From assembly GCA_905160935.1 (NCBI GenBank), contig CAJHZI010000184.1:566001-630000 (forward strand): DNA of 64,000 nucleotides, in the 5' to 3' direction. The translations under genes and the position numbers were made by a program. This DNA comes from Enchytraeus crypticus. Lineage: Eukaryota > Annelida > Clitellata > Enchytraeida > Enchytraeidae. The notes under the pieces are model-generated. The model ran no database searches. It saw only the letters and a list, made by a program, of their open reading frames with translations, and was not told the DNA's origin. This document shows, piece after piece, positions 43,323 to 56,199 of the stretch. The stretch's first letter is position 1, and every line of letters starts with the position of its first letter.

Positions 43323-44964
43323 TGTTTCTGGCAGATGTGCACGTATAATTTAGTGGACTTCAGCTATTTTGTTTTGAATACTGAGTAATCAAATTCAATC
43401 GCTTATTATTTGAGACGGTGCCCATTGAAAAACTGTTGTCATTTGATGAACTAGTTATTTAGGCAAAAATATTAAATAAGTTCATCTAAGCTATTTTGTG
43501 GAACAAGCTTACCGGTGTCTAAACTAGGTTAGAAACACAACCCTAGTTTAAACAAGGTTCAGCTGGATCAGTTCTGAAAATACAAAGTATAAGAATCTAT
43601 ATTCAATAATTGCAGCAAGCGAAGCATCCTATACCAGTTTTGTACCAGTTCTATACCAGTTTTAAATAAACTGCTCTGTTTAAATCATTATAAATCTTTG
43701 TAATGGACAGCAGTATTAAAATGCATAAATTTTTTATTGTGATACTTATTAAGTGCCATTTCAATCCACTTTCGTTTAATGGGCACATAACATTTTAAAA
43801 CTATTCCTTTTTAAATTTTACTAGTGTAACAAGCGCAGTCACCATAATTATTTGATTTGCAAAGTTGGTTCCATCTCAATGGTTATAGTGAACTACAAGT
43901 ACACTTGGTCTACTCAGCAACTCAGAGGGTTTTCTACTTAAATATAATTTGAACAAAAATTGCCTTCAAATATCTAAGTATTTCACATTTTAAATTTAGA
44001 AGATTAGAGATAAGAAATATAGAATGAATATTTTCTATATTTAAAATATATAAAACTTTAAAAACATTTTTAAATAACAATGCAATCATAAAGATATCGC
44101 TAACATTTGTGTCGACGACTGATTCTGAAAACTGCAGTGGACTAGATCATGAAACAAAAATGTGTACGCAACTAAAGCCTATGACTTGTTGTTCGATACA
44201 TTTGCGTTGTGCAAAATTGAATGATCAAACTCCAGACTTTCTGATATATTTACACTTATAAGGCTTAAGTGTAGATAATGATATTAATTTTCCTGATATT
44301 GAATTTGCATCGTTTTATTAGACCTCTTCGTTTTTCTCGTCGTCTTAGATTCCATAGTTCTCTTAGTTTGTCATTGATGACAGTACGCCTAACACCCTAT
44401 AAGTTGTTATTACTGTTGCTGCTCCAGTCACAAAAGTTGTCAAAAGAGTAAATAAGTTATAACAGGGTTACATAACAACAGTTTGTTATTTTATAAATTA
44501 TTAATTAACGAATTGATTCCTCAAATGAACGTTAAATTTATGCAATAGACTAGCATAGCTAAATGAAAGTAGTTATCAAAATGTATAACCATTCTGATCG
44601 GCCTGCAGTCAAACAACTGAGCTACTAACCCTTGCACTAAAACATACAGAATGACTCAGAACAACTTACGTAATGTTGTGCAGGGTTCATTCATTGTTCA
44701 AGAAATTCTGCGACGCATTTTCGATGTACAACTACAAATGCAAACTAACAAAAGCACATGCAAGCTAAAAACGGGTTTGCATTTAAAGCATGCAAACCCG
44801 TACATATTAAAACAGCCCTGCAATTTAACAGTGCCATTGACATGTAACTCCATTCATTCTGTCAATCAGGCCGTACGAAGAATTCTTAAATAAATCTGAC
44901 AACGTCGTGGTCAGTCATAGTCGCCCCTCATACGGTCTATTTGTACAATATTTGTACAATTATC
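43323..44964. other. Presumed 5' flank of the protease gene
   Basis: This should contain the 5' UTR and promoter. No TATA box or other core element could be assigned with confidence. A short hairpin formed by GGGTTTGCATTTAAAGCATG and inverse (44770-44800) is present. An 80-codon open frame at 44651 looks random. Confidence 0.4.
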
Positions 44965-45175
44965 ATCATCATCATCATTATCGTCTTTCCTTAAACTTAA
45001 ATCCCAGTTTAACCAGGGTCGGGATACGAATAGACTTTCTCCAGTCCTCCATGTCCATTTATCCATTCGTTTAAGTGTTGTGGCAATTACCGGGGCCTAG
45101 GCGCTCACCAACCGAATGCCCTTTCTGACGTTGGTATGCATCTTAGTGCGTTAGTCGCCTTCTACGGCACAATAT
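44965..45175 (-). repeat. Dispersed repeat B copy
   Basis: Starts with (ATC)n, then AAATCCCAGTTTAACCAGGG and GCCTAGGCGCTCACCAACCG, the reverse complement of the family. Confidence 0.75.
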
Positions 45176-45369
45176 TATATAAATAGTATGTATAAATATT
45201 GTATAAATATTTATACAATATTTATACATACTATTTATACAATATTTTGCAATTATACAATATTTTTTAATCATGCTGAACTTTCTACAGAACCACAGAA
45301 GCGGCAAATGAATAAGAAAATGTTGAGCATAGTAATGATATGTAGCTGCAATAGTAATAATAGTAATAA

Positions 45370-45440
45370 TCATCATCATCATCATCCCTTAAATCCCAGT
45401 TTAACTAGGGTCGGGATACGAATAGACTATCTAAGTTTTT
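45370..45440 (-). repeat. Dispersed repeat B, tail end only
   Basis: (CATCAT)n, AAATCCCAGTTTAACTAGGG and GATACGAATAGACT: the last 70 nt of the family. Similar end fragments lie at 10685-10725 (plus) and 13590-13690 (minus). Confidence 0.65.
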
Positions 45441-45447
45441 CTATTCA

Positions 45448-45486
<39 letters not shown>

Positions 45487-45599
45487 GACTACTACTAATA
45501 ATAATAATAATATAATTTTAATTAAATAAATTCATACAAATAAAAATACTAGTAGTATTAATAATAACAATAAAAATATAATGATTATTATTTTATTAT

Positions 45600-45690
45600 A
45601 TATATATATTAAATAAATGATATATACAGTATATAGGCCTATATATATATATATATATACATATATATATACTGAATATATATACATGTA
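45600..45690. repeat. (TA)n tract
   Basis: (TA)n containing TATAGGCCTATA. Confidence 0.85.
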
Positions 45691-45699
45691 TATAAAGTA

Positions 45700-45895
45700 G
45701 CTCTATTAACTTTTAAAACTCTGCGATTTGGCAAGCCTTCTTACATTCTGCTTCCTATCGTCCCTCACGTGCACTTCGTACCACCGATGCCGAGGTCTGG
45801 GTGAATTGATCTGTAGTCATGTGTGCTGTGGGGACGTCCCTGACATCATCCCTGGATGACGAAACGGACGTTAAACCTTTATTACTATCATTAAA
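45700..45895 (+). mobile_element. 5'-truncated copy of the CR1/L2-like LINE end
   Basis: Plus-strand sequence from AGCTCTATTAACTTTTAAAA through TCACGTGCACTTCGTACCAC to GACGTTAAACCTTTATTACT matches the reverse complement of 17060-16605 with an internal deletion. A SINE A copy is joined directly to its 3' side. Confidence 0.78.
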
Positions 45896-46027
45896 GCTGG
45901 TGAAGCTAATATTAACGTCAGTTTCCTCACTCGAAAGCAATGTCAGTGACAGGCGATCCCAGGATTTGAATCCCACACATACTGATCCGCGGTCGAATAT
46001 CTTACAGACATCGCCACTGGCTCCAGC

Positions 46028-46028
<1 letters not shown>
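45895..46028 (-). mobile_element. SINE A copy
   Basis: Minus-strand copy from GGCTGGAGCCAGTGGCGATG to AGCTTCACCAGC; B box present as GATTCAAATCC. Followed on the right by a long (TA)n tract. Confidence 0.78.
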
Positions 46029-46029
<1 letters not shown>

Positions 46030-46083
<54 letters not shown>

Positions 46084-46213
46084 ATATATATATATATATA
46101 TACAGTATATATAAATATATACATACGTACATACATACATACATACATACATACATACATAACTACATGCATACATATATACATACATACTACATACATA
46201 CATACATACCTAC

Positions 46214-46259
<46 letters not shown>

Positions 46260-46280
46260 GTATATATATATATATATATA
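46030..46280. repeat. (TA)n and (TACA)n tract
   Basis: (TA)n, then ACATACATAC units, then (TA)n again. The long Tyr/Ile/Thr/His frames are artefacts. Confidence 0.9.
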
Positions 46281-46773
46281 GCGCCCTGAGCTGCAAAGGA
46301 CACTGGGATTCAAAAGGATAAAAGAGACTTCATTAGTATTAAAAATAAATGACAAGTTTAAAAAAAATATTTAAAATAAATCCGATGAAGAGTGTGATTC
46401 TGAAGCTGCAATGATCTATATCCATATTTGATCTATAGCAGATCTACATGTATATTGGCTGAATACTATATCTACAGTATTGCACCTCAGGTACTTGAAT
46501 TTGTTCTTCATGTATTTCTCACTGAGAACTGGATCATCACCCAGTTTAACCTGACAGTTGGTTTAGTTGGTCGGTCAGTTGGTCAAACACGGCGATAATC
46601 GGGTTCGACAACTTTAAGAGAAGCCCTTTGGGCTTCTACCTTGATGCTGATCACCCAAAAATTTATGAAAATAGAAATCTTCTGCGCTCTGGGAAGCCGC
46701 GTCCGTGAAAGTGTCGCGAAAGCTGACTGAAATTATAGCGCTGGAGTACAAATGGCAGTCGCTGTAAAGGAAA

Positions 46774-46775
<2 letters not shown>

Positions 46776-46866
<91 letters not shown>
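46776..46866. repeat. (TA)n(TG)n microsatellite
   Basis: About 18 TA units followed by about 24 TG units. Confidence 0.9.
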
Positions 46867-46867
<1 letters not shown>

Positions 46868-47644
46868 ATTTCTGCATCAACACCAAATCACTGACAAATG
46901 CAAACAGCAATAAACATTTAAATGAAATGAAATTTAAAAAATTCCCAGGAACACAGTGTGTCAAACAGTCTATAAACACCAGAACAACGGCCGTCAGGGA
47001 AGATGATACACATCTTATCTAGCTGACCACCGTCTATAACTTATTAATGACATATACATGTATAATGCAAAATCAACCGAAATAAAAAAATTCTCAGAAT
47101 TAATGAATAAACTAAAAGAAAGGAAAATAAATTACAAATTAATCTGATTAGAAAGCAGTTAGCTAAGTCACAAGTCTATCTGAACATTTACACAAAAAAC
47201 GAAAATATAGATAGGAAAATGTTCTGAAGAATTTTTTTCACTTTTTATAGTATTGCCATCATCACATTTGCTGTTATTCATAATTTTCATTAATGCTGTT
47301 ACTATGACTAATATTACTAAATCAGGCTTATGCAAATGTCAATATTCATAATGTTAGTGCTAAAAATAACTCGAAATCTGGTATGAAAGAGAATCTGTAA
47401 AGAGGAGAGAGAGACTGAAGAGAGAGAGAGAGAGAGAGAAAGAGTACAGAATTGATATAGGCCTACACTGTATTGATGTCGATTCAGAATTATATTCCTC
47501 TTAAGCGCAACGCTGGAATAAACAATTGTTATTTATCACTAAAATTATGGTAAACAATTTTTACAAGCATAAAAATGAACTCTATAAATTTATCTTGACG
47601 ATAAATTAATTAATTATTTAATTAATTAATTAGTTAAACTTATT

Positions 47645-47785
47645 TAATTTGGCTAAAGCCAATGGCGAAGTGGGCAAGATACTCGACCGCGGATCAGTAT
47701 TTGCGGGGTTCTAATCCTGGGCTCTCCCGTCACTGACATCGCTTTGGAGTGAGGAAACTGACGTTAACCTTAGCTTTACTAGCTT
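47645..47785 (+). mobile_element. SINE A copy
   Basis: Plus-strand copy: GGCTAAAGCCAATGGCGAAG at the head, GGGGTTCTAATCCTGG at the B box, ending CTTTACTAGCTTTTTGC. Confidence 0.78.
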
Positions 47786-47892
47786 TTTGCTTGTATCTGA
47801 AAACTAATTATATATGCATGAATATGTTGTCAATGCAGGTAAGTGGATTGGGTATGTTTGTACGTGAACAAATATTGAACATACATAATACA

Positions 47893-47896
<4 letters not shown>

Positions 47897-47964
<68 letters not shown>
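47897..47964. repeat. (TA)n tract left of the 753-bp element
   Basis: Uninterrupted (TA)n; a similar tract follows the element at 48718-48780. Confidence 0.9.
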
Positions 47965-47968
<4 letters not shown>

Positions 47969-48717
47969 CTGGGGCAAAAAGAATCCCCTAGCAAAATCTC
48001 AATAACTTCAAGAAAACAATTCTTTACTAAATTTTCGGACCTTCTATGGGACGAATTTCAGCGCATCTCCTGCAAATTTGGTGAAAATATTTTCGGTAGT
48101 TACGAAATTATAGCATTTCTACGAGAAAAATGCAAAAATCAATTTTAACAAGGTTTTTTGAAACGTTAGTTGTTGCTTTTTAAGAAACTAACGACCCTGA
48201 AAAGAGCCGTTTACTTAAGTGGTAGAGTATAAGCCTACACTACCTTGTTAGCTGCTCCAATAAATGATGCTTAACATTAGTTCTTCTCTTGAAATTATTT
48301 ATAAATTTTGAGGATATTTTCCGGTAAATTTGTTTAATTAGCCTTCTTGAAATTGATTTTAACACTTTTTTCGAAATAAGCGCTGTACTTTTGTTACTTC
48401 TGAATATATTTTCACCAAATTAGCAAGTTATGTGTAGAAAGTCATCCTATAGAAGCTCCGAAAATTTTGTAAAGCAATTTTGAGTTTTGTCAAAGTTACT
48501 ATGACTTTTGTTAAAATAAGTCTTGTTAAATTTGATTTTTGCACTTTTTTCGTAGAATCGCTGTTACTTTGTTACTGCCTAATAAATTTTCATTCAATTT
48601 GCAGGATTTATGTAGAAATTCCTCCTCTAGTAACTATAAAAATTTTGTTTAAATATTTTGAGTTTTGTCGAAATTATTGAGATTTCGGTAGGGGATTATA
48701 TTTTTTGCCCCGGTCTG
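47965..48717. mobile_element. Terminal-inverted-repeat element, 753 bp, in a (TA)n tract
   Basis: The left end CAGACTGGGGCAAAAAGAAT is matched in inverted orientation by CAGACCGGGGCAAAAAATAT at the right end, each bordered by TA. CTCAATAA follows shortly inside both ends. The interior has two diverged copies of a roughly 160-bp unit (48330-48500 and 48500-48670). No ORF, so non-autonomous. Confidence 0.78.
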
Positions 48718-48736
48718 TATATATACATGTATATAC

Positions 48737-48784
<48 letters not shown>

Positions 48785-48789
48785 TATTA

Positions 48790-50590
48790 TATATACAATG
48801 CATATATGCATGTATATAGAGATATGAATATGTCTGTGTGATATTTACCCTCATTTTACAGATGGTATACACGTATATTGACTGATACACACGCGCTGTA
48901 CATAATGGTAAAAAACACGAATCCTTCCTGAAAATCTTGAATTTCAAAGTACGCAGTGCTAATATTATTTTTAACACGCAGTTTAGACAGATATAAAATT
49001 AGACCCAGGGCCACTAGGCTGGATTCAAGTCTCGACGTACTTATGCTTTTGTCATTATTTCTAGTTATCGTCGTCATTATCTTCTTTGCTTTTCTCCTAT
49101 GAAAAATGCAATTTTCGATATATCCACTCTCGATATTTTAACTCAACCATGAGGAGAAGAGATCAAATAAATGTTCAAGTCTCTTTAAATAGTATCAAGA
49201 GCTTACTTGACCATATTTTCTAAAGGTAATTTATTCTAATTGACTTCTTACGCTGCGTGTTAAATGACAAACTATATTTTTGAAGAACACGGATAACTTC
49301 TGCTCCACTCAAAGCATTTCTTCAAAATTCGGCGAACAAATCAAGAATTGACTAAGTTATCGCAATTTTGCTATTGGATTACTTTTTAATGCGCAGGAAG
49401 CAAAAAAATTATTTAAATGATACATTATTTATATTTTATATTAGCAAAATATATTATGAAAAACAATTGATTTTTATATTATTATTTCGCTTTATTAAAA
49501 TCATTTAGTTTTATTATATTTGCTGCATTAGAGGGCCATGTGCAATAGCATTTGTATTCGCGTGTATGTGCATAATACGCAAGCTAATCTATTTGTAGAC
49601 ATTTGTGAATCCTAAATAATCAGATCATTACCTAAGAAATTTTTTAATCGACTGCGCAGTACGATGTCAGTATAGGAATGTATTATGACAGATACGTAAC
49701 TATTTTTTATGATGCACGTGCAATAATATTTCTCCATACAAATGCTAAATAGGGGCGTGCGCGATATCATATTTATCAACATACTCTAGGCGATCAAATC
49801 AACGATATTATAATAAGATCTCAAAGTTGAGCTAAACATTTCAAGAAGTGCTTTGCGGTTTTTTTTAAAGTACTCGAATAAAAGACAAGTAGTGAATTTG
49901 AATGGTAACAATAAACATGCAATTCTATGACGATGAAAGCGTTGTGCATTATATGGTGATTATTATATGAGAATTTTGTTATCCTCACTTTTGGACTTGG
50001 AACAGCTACACCAATCCCTAGGTGACGATACACTAAAAACACTGATTGACAAGAAAATAACGAAACATTAATTTGGGGTTGAGTATGCAATATTTAAATG
50101 CATAAAAGTTCTGAAGAAATGCAGATGGGAACATTTTAGTACTCCAACAGGGGACGGGGGACAAATACCGCATGTCGAAGGATTTGCTCACCATAGGAAA
50201 TTAAAGTTCCCTCCTCCTCAGTGATCTACCCCTACTACCGAAAAATAAAAATGTGCAACTCCTGAGTGAGCCCACAAAAGATAATTTTAATTCAGAAGGA
50301 AAAATTGAAATAATTCAGGAGACGGCAGAAGATAAGAGTTCCATTTAAATAACATTTGTGTCTTTTTAAAATTTACTCATATTTTTGTACTACCCTCCCT
50401 CTTCAATAAGGGCGTCCACCCTTTTGACCAAACAGTAAATCTTCTTAAAGAAGGCCGTGGAGCTGCATACAGAATGTTAGTCTTTATGTCGCTAGTATGA
50501 TTATTGACTATTATTATTATTTATATTATTATTATTATTATTAATTAGTAATTATTATTATCAATTTTTATTAATTTTTATTAATTAGTA
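48790..50590. other. Intergenic, no recognised feature
   Basis: AT-rich DNA with short (TTA)n runs near 50510-50610. No gene, RNA or repeat family recognised. Confidence 0.5.
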
Positions 50591-50599
50591 ATTATTATT

Positions 50600-50713
50600 A
50601 TTATTATTATTATTTTAAATTTACCCCGGTGTAAAGAACCTGGGGTTTGATAAAAACGATTCAAGTAATACGTGCTGAATCGCCGCCCGGCTACTCGAGG
50701 TCATCAAACGGCT

Positions 50714-50744
<31 letters not shown>

Positions 50745-50870
50745 ACTATTATTATTATTATTTTACTACTTGAGCTATGTATTACCTGCAGATGGTCCTA
50801 GTGATCAGCCCAACAGGGGTGACGATGTCACCGCTGAGCCCTTAGAGGTAGTAGAGATCCACGAGAACCC
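50600..50870 (-). repeat. Inverted copy of part of exon 2, its acceptor, intron and LINE tail
   Basis: Read on the minus strand this matches 31202-31461 on the plus strand: about 75 nt antisense to exon 2, the CTGCAG acceptor, intron, TAA repeat and RLE LINE 3' tail. It is nearly identical apart from repeat length and scattered substitutions. The match stops after codon 25 or so of the exon, and the sequence then runs into unrelated DNA with a stop. It is not an exon of a recognised gene here. Confidence 0.88.
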
Positions 50871-51039
50871 AGATTTTCACCAATTTTTCAAAACTCTTTA
50901 ATTTACATGTATGCAAGTTTATCTTACTCACCTTTACACTAATTAGCCAACTCTTTAATTATATATGCATGAATGTGAGCATGCATGTAGGTCAGCAAGG
51001 AAGTATGTGAGTATGCATGCATGTGAGTCTGTAAGTGTG

Positions 51040-51860
51040 TGAAATGTATCTATGTGAGCATGTATGTATGTGAGCATTTATGTATGTGAGCATTTATGTA
51101 TGTATGTGAGCATGTATGCATGTATGTGAGCATGTATGTATGTGAGCATGTATGTATGTGAGCATGTATGCATGTATGTGAGCATGTATGTATGTGAGCA
51201 TGTATGTAAGTAAGCATGCATGTATGTGAGCATGTATGTATGTAAGCATGTATGTATGTATGTGAGCATATATGTATGAATGTTAGCATGTATGTATGTG
51301 AGCATGTATTTATGTATGTGAACATGTATGTATGAAGATGAGCATGTATCTATGAGTATGTATGCATGTATGTGAGCATATATGTATGTATGTTTGAAGA
51401 TGAGCATGTATGTATGTGAGCATGTATGTATGTGAGCATTTATGTATGTATGTGAGCATGTATGTATGAATGTTAGCATGTATGTATGTGAGTATGTATG
51501 TATGTATGTGAGCATGTATGTATGAAGATGAGCATGTATGTATGTATGTGACCATGTATGTATATGTGAGCATGTAGGTATATGTGACCATGTATGTATG
51601 TATGAATGTACCCATGTATGTAGTATGAGCATGTATGTATATATGAATGAATATATACATACATGCTCATGTATATGTGAGAATGTATGTATGTGAGCAT
51701 GTATGTATGCATGTGAGTATCTATGTATATGAATATGTACGAGCGTGAGTACGTGTGTCTCTGTGTATGTATGTGTGTACATATATGTATGTATGTGATA
51801 AGTACGTAAGTGAATATGTACGTATGCATTTGTTCTGTATGTATGTATGTATCACTGGAC
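51040..51860. repeat. Degenerate ATGT/GAGC minisatellite, about 820 bp
   Basis: Units of 12-20 bp such as GTGAGCATGTATGTAT repeat throughout with changing length. His/Thr/Ile-rich frames on the minus strand are artefacts. Confidence 0.88.
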
Positions 51861-51949
51861 ACATACGGTGTCATGTAAAAAAGTAAAAAAAGTAAACAAG
51901 CATTACGTAAAATGGTCAAATATGTTGATATCTATCACTTTTAATACTG

Positions 51950-52120
51950 CATGTTTAAACAGGCTATTTAGACCATTTTCCGTATAACCAGTCCAGTGAA
52001 TGTCCGAGAGCTTACTCTAAGATCAGCGCGGCTGGCATTCGAACCCACGAGGGTTCAATTCACCTCAGGATCTGTCATTTAAAAGTTCATGACGCTACCC
52101 TTACGCTATTGAGACATTCA
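51950..52120 (-). mobile_element. SINE E copy
   Basis: The minus strand matches 10467-10650 from TAGCGTAAGGGTAGCG through GGGTTCGAATGCCAGC to CGGAAAATGGTC. Confidence 0.75.
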
Positions 52121-52399
52121 GCACTCTTTTTTATTTTTATTTATTCATGTTAGTATTAGTAATGCATGTATACTTGTACTAGTAATATGCTGAAAACAAT
52201 GGAAAAGATTATGTGGACTCACAAAATGACAAACGAAAAGTAATAGAGTAAATATATTCGTTCATTGCATGAAATCTGACATACCGCAGAAAACTTACAC
52301 ATACAAATAGTAAAACAGAAAGCAAATAAACACGTGTACATATTGTAAAAAGGCTTACTAAGAGTCTTTATACAGCATTCCAATGATGAAGTTTTTATC

Positions 52400-53250
52400 C
52401 ATCAGAGGTTAAAGCGGCAGAAGAAGCCGGTGCAATACATGCTGTTTGTTACTGATGATAGAGCTAAACAATTTTTCATCAGCATCGTCAGCGATATTCG
52501 TAAAAGATCGTATTCCATCATAGAAATTACATATTGTAGCCTTCCTAAGAAAGGCTTCAAGGCGCTCTATATCGGAGGTACCAACATAACCCAAACAAAA
52601 TTGCGATGCAAAGGGTAACCTGAAGAGTACAATAGATTTAAAGACGGTGACAATTAGATTAGAATTAAAACCCTTTGATTTTAGAGTGCGAATGGCAAAA
52701 GATTAGAGGAACAACTGCTAATTATTTCGTAAATATGGACAGAAAAAGAAAAGTTGGATTGAAGTATAACACCTCAGCACTTCAAGGTGTCGACTCTAAC
52801 AATTCCAATTACGGGCTGCGGCACATAATTTGCAAGAACTCCAGATCGCGATGGATGGAAAAGAATTTAAAGGGATTGAGACTTATTCAGTTGAAGACTG
52901 TCTTACAGGACCAAACGTCAGTGTTAACAAGTTCATCCTCAGTGGTATACAAATACTAAGATGGGATAAAGAGGAATGTATCATCAGCGAACCTAATAAT
53001 GTCATTATGAGAGTGGGCAGGTCTTTGTGCAGATAGAGTTAGTGGAGATAGACAAATCTCAAGTGCTCGGGAGACAGAATTTCGTGTAATTTTTCCTTTG
53101 CTTCTCAAATATCCAATCTTATATCCACAAGCTTGAGGCAATATTTTTACTTTATACTCCTTAAGCACAAAAGGTCCGTCTAATGAATTCCTTCGGATAG
53201 TGTTACACGCTTCCACTCAAAGTAAATTACTCTACGCCTCACAATTGTGA
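52400..53250 (-). pseudogene. Decayed LINE reverse transcriptase fragment
   Basis: The minus strand begins with NDIIRFADDTFLFIPS (FADD catalytic box) and ends with GTSDIERLEAFLRKATICNF and DDADEKLFSSIISNKQHVLH, the typical end of another LINE group. Stops and frameshifts lie between. Confidence 0.75.
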
Positions 53251-53904
53251 TGGGGGCTCATCAATGCTGCTGATAGAAAGCTGTTTGATAAGCAACAGTT
53301 TTAAGAGGTTCAAGAAGGGCTGGCTAACTTTTGAGAATCTCTACCTGTCAGCTGATGAAAAGATAATGTATATTTAGGGCAGTCAGCTATAATCCTGGCC
53401 ACTTGCTGGCTCCGCTTTTGCCCCCCGACACTAATCCAACATTCATATCAAACCCGAAGAAACGTTGCAAAAAGAAGCGACGCCATACCAACTAAGTCTA
53501 GCAGTAACATTATAACCCGCATGATACTAATCTAAGGAGCTGTAAGGGAGGAATGGAGAAAACCCCTTAGGGGAAGACCTAAACATGGAATTTTTGTGCT
53601 TTTATAGCAGTTTTCATATGTGAATATGAAAGGCAGATAACTACAATTTGAAAGGTTGATATAATGCTCGTATATACCATGGGCCTACCTCTATAGGCCC
53701 ATTAGGCAGCACACTAGTATGTATTAAAGTGATATATAGCAAAACCATGCTTGCTAAACTAAAGTGGACCAAATCACTACAATCTATTTTTAAAAATAAT
53801 TATCCAAAAAATATGATTAAGAAGTATTTACTGTTTTAGTGTAGCCTATAAATTTATGTAACTCGTGATTAACAGCAATTAATGATCTTGGCATTCATGG
53901 GGAG

Positions 53905-54130
53905 GGGATATGCATGGCGTGACGGTAAGAGTGTTCGCCTCGGATGCAAGTGGCCTGACTTCCAAGACCAGGTCAATCAGCAATGATGGATATCCCCTTG
54001 GGCTCATGGAAGGTTAATAATGTATCGAGCTTGTTGCCAGTTGCGCTATTAATAGCAAAGTTATGATTAACCATGGAAAGGATAATAGGGATTCATAATA
54101 ACCTGTCAGAGCTTGTAATAAATCATTCTC
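53905..54130 (+). mobile_element. SINE D copy
   Basis: TGGCGTGACGGTAAGAG A box-like head, GTTCGCCTCGGATGCAAGTG, degenerate B box and GATGGATATCCCCTTGGGC, matching 7060-7270. Confidence 0.75.
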
Positions 54131-54844
54131 GCTACAAGCTAGCCAAACGTTTCATCCATCATTCCTGGGCTGTCCACCCCATCTAGAACAACAATGCATG
54201 CACGTATGCTTCCCCCTCACCTAACTTACGACGGAAATTTGTCCATTTTTCATCTTCTTTTTTAAATTCTGAAACTTTTTCCGCTTCACACCCTGCCCTA
54301 TATTGATAACGATGAATAACTTGCAACGTTGTTAACATTGTCTGAACACCTTTGCATCGTTTTGCCTTACAGATCTGGAATTCCCTTCTTTCCACTTTGC
54401 GTGGTCACCATTTTCTCATGATTAGATATTTCTTTCTTAAGAAAAGTTTCGTAGGAGGTTAAACGTTTTCTCATTGATTTCTCCTATCCGCCCGTAATGT
54501 GAAAAGTTTCATAGACGGTTAGAGTTTTTCTCTTTGATCTCTCTAGGTTTGGACTGCTCATTCTGGCGCCTAAAGTTTGGTTTTGGTTTTGACCACTGTG
54601 GTTTTCTTCTGTCTCAACTCTGCCTAGTTGTAAATCTGCATGCATAAACCATCATGAAATATTAAAGTACCGAACGAAATCGTCGTACATCCTGTCGTGT
54701 TAGTGTCCATTGCAAATATAAACAAACATGAGGTGATAAACACAATTCGCAGTCGAAATCCGAACAATTACAATGCCAGTGACGTCTATAAAAGTATAAA
54801 TCTCAATGAAAGGACAGCGAGAACTTTAAATCATATGTTCATAT

Positions 54845-54872
54845 ATATGTTCATATATATATATTGTAAATC

Positions 54873-54910
<38 letters not shown>

Positions 54911-54984
54911 TTGTTTGTATATATATAAACATATGTATTATACATAATATTTATATATATATATATACATATATATGTATATAT

Positions 54985-55066
<82 letters not shown>

Positions 55067-55070
55067 GGCC

Positions 55071-55143
<73 letters not shown>

Positions 55144-55154
55144 ACATTTATATA

Positions 55155-55204
<50 letters not shown>

Positions 55205-55224
55205 TATATACATGTATATATATG

Positions 55225-55265
<41 letters not shown>

Positions 55266-55268
55266 GCC

Positions 55269-55303
<35 letters not shown>

Positions 55304-55304
55304 A

Positions 55305-55340
<36 letters not shown>
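54845..55340. repeat. Long compound (TG)n(TA)n(CA)n(TA)n(TG)n tract
   Basis: About 500 bp of dinucleotide runs, with two TATAGGCCTATA inserts (55060 and 55262). The tract is roughly symmetric, so it can fold back. Confidence 0.9.
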
Positions 55341-55884
55341 CAGAAATTTAAGGAAGCTAGAGAAAAAAGAAAAGAGGACATCGATCGGCCTTGAGCTATA
55401 ATAATTAGGCATATTCAATGAACGCAATTCATAAATTCATAATACAAATTGCTGAATTACTAAAAAAAAGTTTCTGAAAGTACAAATTTAGTCCCTTAGA
55501 ATTTAAAGCCTTACAAGTAAAGGACCGGTAAATGAAAAAATTACTAAACTGCCTTTTGGCATAGCCTAATAGAACTCTTATCGGGAACTCTTACTATATC
55601 TTTCAGGCTGATATTATGACGCTGATATAATTATGCCTTATAACCCGACCTTTCAGTAAACAGAGTGCACAGGTAGAAACATGGTTGCCAGCAGTATTGC
55701 TAGGCCATTTTAATAAATTCTTTGTATTTCCTAATTAAATTCTCAGAACAGGTTGCAGAGGAATTATTCATTTGTTTATCAATTTTAGTCGAAAAAATAT
55801 AGGTTAGTAAAATAGGCCTATTATGATCTGATAGCAATATTTCTACTCTAATTCCTCAGGCGATGAAAGTTTTAGAAAATGACT

Positions 55885-55886
55885 TG

Positions 55887-55948
<62 letters not shown>

Positions 55949-55950
55949 TG
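55885..55950. repeat. (TA)n tract
   Basis: About 30 TA units. Confidence 0.9.
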
Positions 55951-56199
55951 TATATATACATACATACATACTAACATTATATATTACTAACTAACCCGAG
56001 CAAATGTTGCATGCAAGTCCGGCCTATTACAAGTGAGCTAGGCAGACTACTACCTCTATGCCATGGATCTATAATAGATCCTTTAAAATAATTGCTCAAG
56101 AGAGACATGCATTCTTTCTCGCAGTGACATAACATAATATAACAACATTATTAGAAATTAGAGCGGCATGTACTTAATTAACAATTAACAACAATTAGA

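Noticed and set aside
44651-44893. 80-codon ORF on the plus strand
   Set aside because: No recognisable motif, ordinary length for chance, and no splice context.
50647-50901. Plus-strand alternative first exon homologous to protease exon 2
   Set aside because: The copy stops matching after about 25 codons and quickly ends in a stop. No partner exons lie on the plus strand. It is a duplicated fragment.
51050-51919. Long His/Thr/Ile-rich open frames on the minus strand
   Set aside because: They arise from a degenerate ATGT/GAGC minisatellite; all three frames are open in the same way.
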